This document shows, in pieces, positions 59,896-64,000 of a DNA stretch of 64,000 bases. The position numbers and the translations under genes are program-made. Each line of letters starts with the position of its first letter. The first letter of the stretch is position 1. This DNA is from Mitragyna speciosa (taxonomy: Eukaryota > Streptophyta > Magnoliopsida > Gentianales > Rubiaceae), in the NCBI GenBank assembly GCA_024721245.1, contig CM045556.1, positions 4,756,337 to 4,820,336 on the forward strand, in the 5' to 3' direction. A model generated the notes under the pieces. That model was given only the letters and a program-made list of their open reading frames with translations, had not been told where the DNA came from and searched no databases.

Positions 59896-61650
59896 TTTTT
59901 TTTTTGTACTTTTAATAAAAGGATAAGTGTAAAGATTCTATAGCTGAGAATGAAGAAGTGCATCAAGGAGCATAGACGTTAGCACCCTCGTCTGCATGTC
60001 ACAATTCAATCTTGCTTTGAACATGTCAATGAGAAATTTGCGTTTCATTCATTCAGATAGAAACGCACAGAGCACCGCACTGCACTGCACTAGCAGGAGA
60101 GTAAAACCACAATACTTATTCAGATGTATTGATAATCCTAAATAAAATTAAAAAAAAAAAAAAAAACTGTCAATGAGAGTGCTTGCACTCTTTATTTTGT
60201 TGCCCACTTAAATTTTGGCGTCCTATAACCATATGTACTTCATTACAAACGGAAAAAAGAAAATGGACACTAAAAATGTGTAATTATAAAGACAAGATCA
60301 TCTGAAAAGCTTATGTATAGTAAAGCATTAGAACAACATGAAGCTTGAGAATTCTACTCCATCCAATGGCCAACTACACCACAAAATAAGCATTATAAAC
60401 CTTGAACTTTAACCCGAAAGGTAAGATGAAAAGAAGGTACTCACGATCCCAAGTAACACATCTGAAACCTGTTTTATGTTCGAAAGACCAAGATTGAAAA
60501 TCAAGAGTTGAATTGAAGTAACCACACACTAGATGTACTCAAATGACTAGAAATGTATATAAACTGAGAATAAAACAAGAAATCAGCAATGAACACAATG
60601 CATTACCAAGGAAAAAGATAGAAGCATTATAGAACGAAACTGCAGAACTATTGAGCTATCATGGAGGGGTAAAAAGACTGAATATTCAGAATGAAGTTAT
60701 CTAATTGACGCTTTAATTTTGAGACATTCAGGATAAGTTCTTGCCAACTTGAGCCTCCACCCAAAATTAAGTAGCCATTGGACAAGTGGCTCTGCCATTC
60801 AAATGAATTTCTTATGAAATCCAAAACGAATGTCACAATTATAGTAGACACATCAAATACGAAATGAAAATCCTTTTGAATTTAGAAAGAGAAAGTTGTT
60901 TGGAGATAACTATAGTTTGGTGCTAAAACTGAAAATTAGAATTTCCCAAGAAGGTAGAAAGCTGAAAGATTTCTATTGTCTTTTCGATGCCAACTCAATT
61001 GCAAAATGCCAAGCAAAATAAAGGATTTAACAATGTTAAGTCACTATTTAAGCCCATGCTCAACTATTACATGACTCGATGATCCAGATAAGTAAATTAC
61101 AGAAGACAAACCTATTAAAAACTTTACAGAAAACCAAAACATAAGTCCAGGCACAGGTATAGCAATACTTCTAGCTTTACAAATAAATATAACAACAATT
61201 CCTGAGAGATTGAATTCTACTCCACATGACAAAAAATTAAGTCTGAAATTCTTACCTTCAGAAAAAATTAGATAACTCCTGTCACTGTAAAACATCCACT
61301 TCTCCATTGCCCCCATCTTAGCAAATATACAAAGAAGTAACTAATAAAACTAGCAGATTGACAATAGAAGGCCATAAAGGGAGAAAAAGTTGACGAAGGC
61401 AGAACAGTAGTATACAATATCTAACCAAACCAATAGGGGTAAGTTTAATTCCCTTCCTCTGCCAGCAGACTTTTAAAAAGATAAAATGGACTATTTGAGC
61501 TTTCATCGTACCAACAAAAAGAGAAAATTACAATCTTATGTTTGTGCAAGGCCTCAGATCACTTCCAACCGTTATCTTTTTTAGGTCAGTTATTTATAAT
61601 GAGTAGCTTCTTGAATAACAGCAAAACCAAAGTGCCCTTTCTACTCAAAA
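59896..61650. repeat. segmental duplication copy, partner of 51520-55560
   Basis: It aligns in order with the earlier copy (aaagattctatagctgagaa, catatgtacttcat, ctaagatctattcaac-like words, actatttgagctttcatcgt). It lacks the two DNA elements found there and carries a different small insertion (60035-60167). No gene is supported. Confidence 0.7.
60035..60167 (+). mobile_element. 133-bp poly(A)-tailed retroposed insertion
   Basis: The body starts aatttgcgtttcattcattc and ends in aaataaaatt followed by about 16 A. It is flanked by an 11-bp direct repeat, tgtcaatgaga (60024-60034 and 60168-60178). The paralogue at 51608 has one tgtcaatgaga and no insertion. A poly(A) tail plus target duplication indicates LINE-mediated retroposition of an RNA, possibly an mRNA 3' end (AATAAA just before the tail) or a short SINE. 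The source RNA is not identified. Confidence 0.75.
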
Positions 61651-62649
61651 AACTCAATTTGGCAGGACAACAAATTTGGCAAAAAATCCATACTTGAAGA
61701 AAGCATATGATTTAGGAAAGCAAAGTCAATGCATTTAAAAGTGGATATATATAGCAGGAAATTACACTGCTATAAGACTATACAAACCCACAAAGGGAAA
61801 TATGTAAAACAGTGACTTTTCATGCAGTTTAATCAGAAAGCACAATTTTTCCTTTTCCTCCATGTGCTGTGACAACATCATGCACCTACTTAAATTTATA
61901 GAAACATAAGTACATTAAGGCATAAACCTGCATATTTAACATCAAAACAACTTATTACTAACAAGTATTTCCATTTTTTCACGTAACAACATAATATCTG
62001 GAAGACTAGTAAAATTTCAAAACAAGTGAGACCATTTTGCAGACTGTTAGCAGTGAAACTAACATGCTGAAGTCCATATGATGATCCTACTCAAGCAGAA
62101 AGACACAACCAAACTTACCATCCTATAGACAAATTCCACAAAAAATCAAAGGTACAGCAGCATCATGGTTACAAGAGCAACTAATTAAGGCCTCTAAGGA
62201 GACAGAGACCATTAAGTAGCAAATGCGCAGATTAAAAATCAGTACATGACAATGGCACATATACATTATTATCCGTGTGTCAGCAGATATATTGGTTAAA
62301 ATCAATCAGAAAGAAATACTTGAACCAAAGCATGTGATGTAGGCATAGATTCAATAAATTAAACATGGATCTTTAGGACAGATTCTAGAGTACAAGTAGG
62401 AACAGGATTTGAACCGGCAGAGAAACGACAAAAGATCCTTCAATTTCTAATCAGAGTCTTAGCAGAACATCAAACTAATTTAACTAATTGAAATATGTTT
62501 TCAAATTCCTGGACTTTCTTGCGAATGCTACATAAAGGCTCTAGAACCAATATCCTATAACTGCTGAAGCGAAAGAACTGAAATATGTTTTGTGAATGGC
62601 AACTCCAGATATTCAAAAATACTGCACTAAGGTATCGGTCCACTTTATC
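61651..62649. repeat. 3' flank of PPR copy C
   Basis: The second part (from about 61900) is homologous to the 3' flank of PPR copy A (33000-34030) and to 63130-63664. No gene is supported. Confidence 0.6.
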
Positions 62650-63122
62650 CTACATCAATGATTTTGACATTCTACTACTGGGATCAAACTTCTGAATTAT
62701 CTTAAAAAGAGAAGGATCATTAGGCTTTTCAGAGAGTAAATTGACTAACATGAAAAAGTTAAGTGAATCAATTGAAAATCTCTCACATCCATTTCCTCAA
62801 GATAAACCACCATATCACTAAATTTACCACGCTTAAGAAGTCCTAGAACAATGACAACGTATGTGATCTCATTTGCTAAGCAACCATTGTCTTCCATTTC
62901 CAGGGCAAATTGTTTAGCTTCTTCAAGCAAATCTTCTAGACAAAATCCAGCAATCATCGTGTTATGTGCTGCAACATCAGGAACAAATCCCTTTTGAGAG
63001 AGACTATTGAACAGATACTGTGAGCTATCAAGCCTCCCACTTTTGCACAACCTGTCAAGGATTATAGCATACATGGCTCTATGAAGATTCACTCCATCAA
63101 CTTTCATCTTATGCAGTAGCAC
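62650..63122 (-). pseudogene. PPR copy C: C-terminal fragment with a frameshift
   Basis: The four last PPR repeats of a P-class protein (MYAIILDRLCKSGRLDSS, PDVAAHNTMIAGFC, and so on). Homology to copy A begins only at about 63120, where it joins the 3' flank of the next copy, so the upstream part was lost by recombination between copies. One base is missing near 62784 relative to copy D (GTGAGAGATTTT here, GTGAAAGGATTT in D). This shifts the frame. The original frame would run on to a TAG at 62650-62652. Confidence 0.82.
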
Positions 63123-63664
63123 TGAAACTTAGGCGCTGAAAGCTGTTGTGAACGTCCATAAATGATTTTATTCAAGAAGAAAGACCGGCCAATCTTACCA
63201 CCCTATAAACAACTTCCACAAGTAGCAAATAGAAGGCTACAGCAATACCATGGTTATGAAAACTACTACTTCAAAAGACTCGAAAGAGGTAGACACACTC
63301 AAGCAACAATATTACAAATTGAGAATAGACATGGCAATGCCACACATAGGCTATCCATCATTGTGTCTGCATTTATACTGGTTAAACTAATCAAAAAAGG
63401 ATATTATTTGAAGCAAAGAATTTTATTTAGACAGACTCAAGAAATTAAATATGGATCTTTAGCAAAGATGTTAAAAAATTAACCAATTAGTTAACTGTTG
63501 GAAATATGTTTTGGAATTCCTGGACTGTCTCATAAGTGCTGCATCAAGGCTCCGCAATCAATATTCTTTGATTGCCAAAGAGAAAGTAATGAGATATGTT
63601 CTATAACAGCGGCAATTCACAAAGACTCCAAAACACTGAAATAAATGACAAAATCCACTTTATC
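63123..63664. repeat. 3' flank of PPR copy D
   Basis: Homologous to the 3' flanks of copies A and C (gatttattcaagaagaaagac-like words, then agcaaatagaaggctac). The open frame at 63162-63482 is not conserved in the other copies. Confidence 0.6.
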
Positions 63665-64000
63665 CTACATCAATGCCTTTGACATCCTACAACTGGGAAC
63701 AATCTTCTGATTGATCTCAAGAAGAGAAGGATCATTAGGTTTTTCTGAGAGTAAATCGAGTAAAATGGAAAAGTTAAGTGAATCCATTGGAAATCCTTTC
63801 ACATCCATTTCTTCAAGATATACTCCTACATCATCATATTTTCCTCCCTTGAGAAGTCCTCGAACAACAATATTGTATGTAATCCCATTAGCCAAGCAAC
63901 CATTTTCTTCCATTTTCACAACAAATTCTTTCACTTCTTCAAGCAAATCTTCTTGACAAAATCCAGTAATCATCGTGTTATATGTTGTCACATCAGGATG
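63665..64000 (-). CDS. PPR copy D: C-terminal part of a P-class PPR gene, runs off the window
   Basis: An open frame of 111 residues continues beyond the right edge (its first codons read HPDVTTYNTMITGFC). It ends in a normal stop at 63665-63667. It has three PPR units (PDVTTYNTMITGFCQEDLLE, NGITYNIVVRGLLKGG, and a final partial unit) and the C-terminal tail ending CRMSKALM. No break is visible, unlike copies A, B and C, so this may be the functional member of the cluster. The predicted role is RNA binding in mitochondria or plastids, inferred from the family. The N-terminus is outside the window. Confidence 0.8.
   Translation of the reverse strand, partial: HPDVTTYNTMITGFCQEDLLEEVKEFVVKMEENGCLANGITYNIVVRGLLKGGKYDDVGVYLEEMDVKGFPMDSLNFSILLDLLSEKPNDPSLLEINQKIVPSCRMSKALM

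Overview
The window looks like nuclear DNA of a flowering plant, most likely a eudicot. It is AT-rich and mostly intergenic. The supported genes have plant-specific families or canonical GT-AG introns: a HAD hydrolase with an N-terminal presequence, a CC-type glutaredoxin, and P-class pentatricopeptide repeat (PPR) genes. The rest is dominated by plant transposon families. I cannot name the species. Coordinates were counted by eye and may be off by a few bases, especially at repeat edges.

Layout. 1-8 kb: gene-poor, with small inverted-repeat elements, a tandemly duplicated block and a tRNA-derived SINE. 8.3-12.7 kb (+): a six-exon HAD-superfamily hydrolase gene. 14.2-14.6 kb (-): an intact CC-type glutaredoxin. 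15-21.5 kb: inverted-repeat elements, a possible LTR remnant and a LINE fragment. 22.4-28 kb (-): a decayed endogenous pararetrovirus (Caulimoviridae-like), interrupted by two related PIF/Harbinger-like elements. 28-31.4 kb: a long TA/TG microsatellite and a tandem segmental duplication. 34.0-35.9 kb (-): a nearly full-length PPR gene broken by one nonsense codon and one frameshift. 36.5-47.3 kb (+): a roughly 10.8-kb Mutator-like element (MULE) with 76-bp inverted termini. It holds a decayed MuDR-type transposase, a decayed plant-mobile-domain (PMD) gene, and tandem repeats carrying telomere-like motifs at the right end. 47.5-64 kb: segmental duplications holding three more PPR copies or fragments, a short serine hydroxymethyltransferase fragment, and several insertions that can be dated by comparing paralogous copies.

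How it fits together. Only the HAD gene and the glutaredoxin look intact and independent. The PPR copies all lie on the minus strand, are close relatives and share 3' flanks, so they form a local cluster that grew by duplication and is decaying. This is typical of restorer-of-fertility-like PPR loci. Because the flanks are duplicated, several insertions (SINE, hAT-like element, foldback MULE, poly(A) retroposon) have an unoccupied paralogous site in the same window. The best candidate for something unusual is the PMD-carrying MULE with telo-box/hairpin subterminal repeats, together with the related foldback element 11 kb away.
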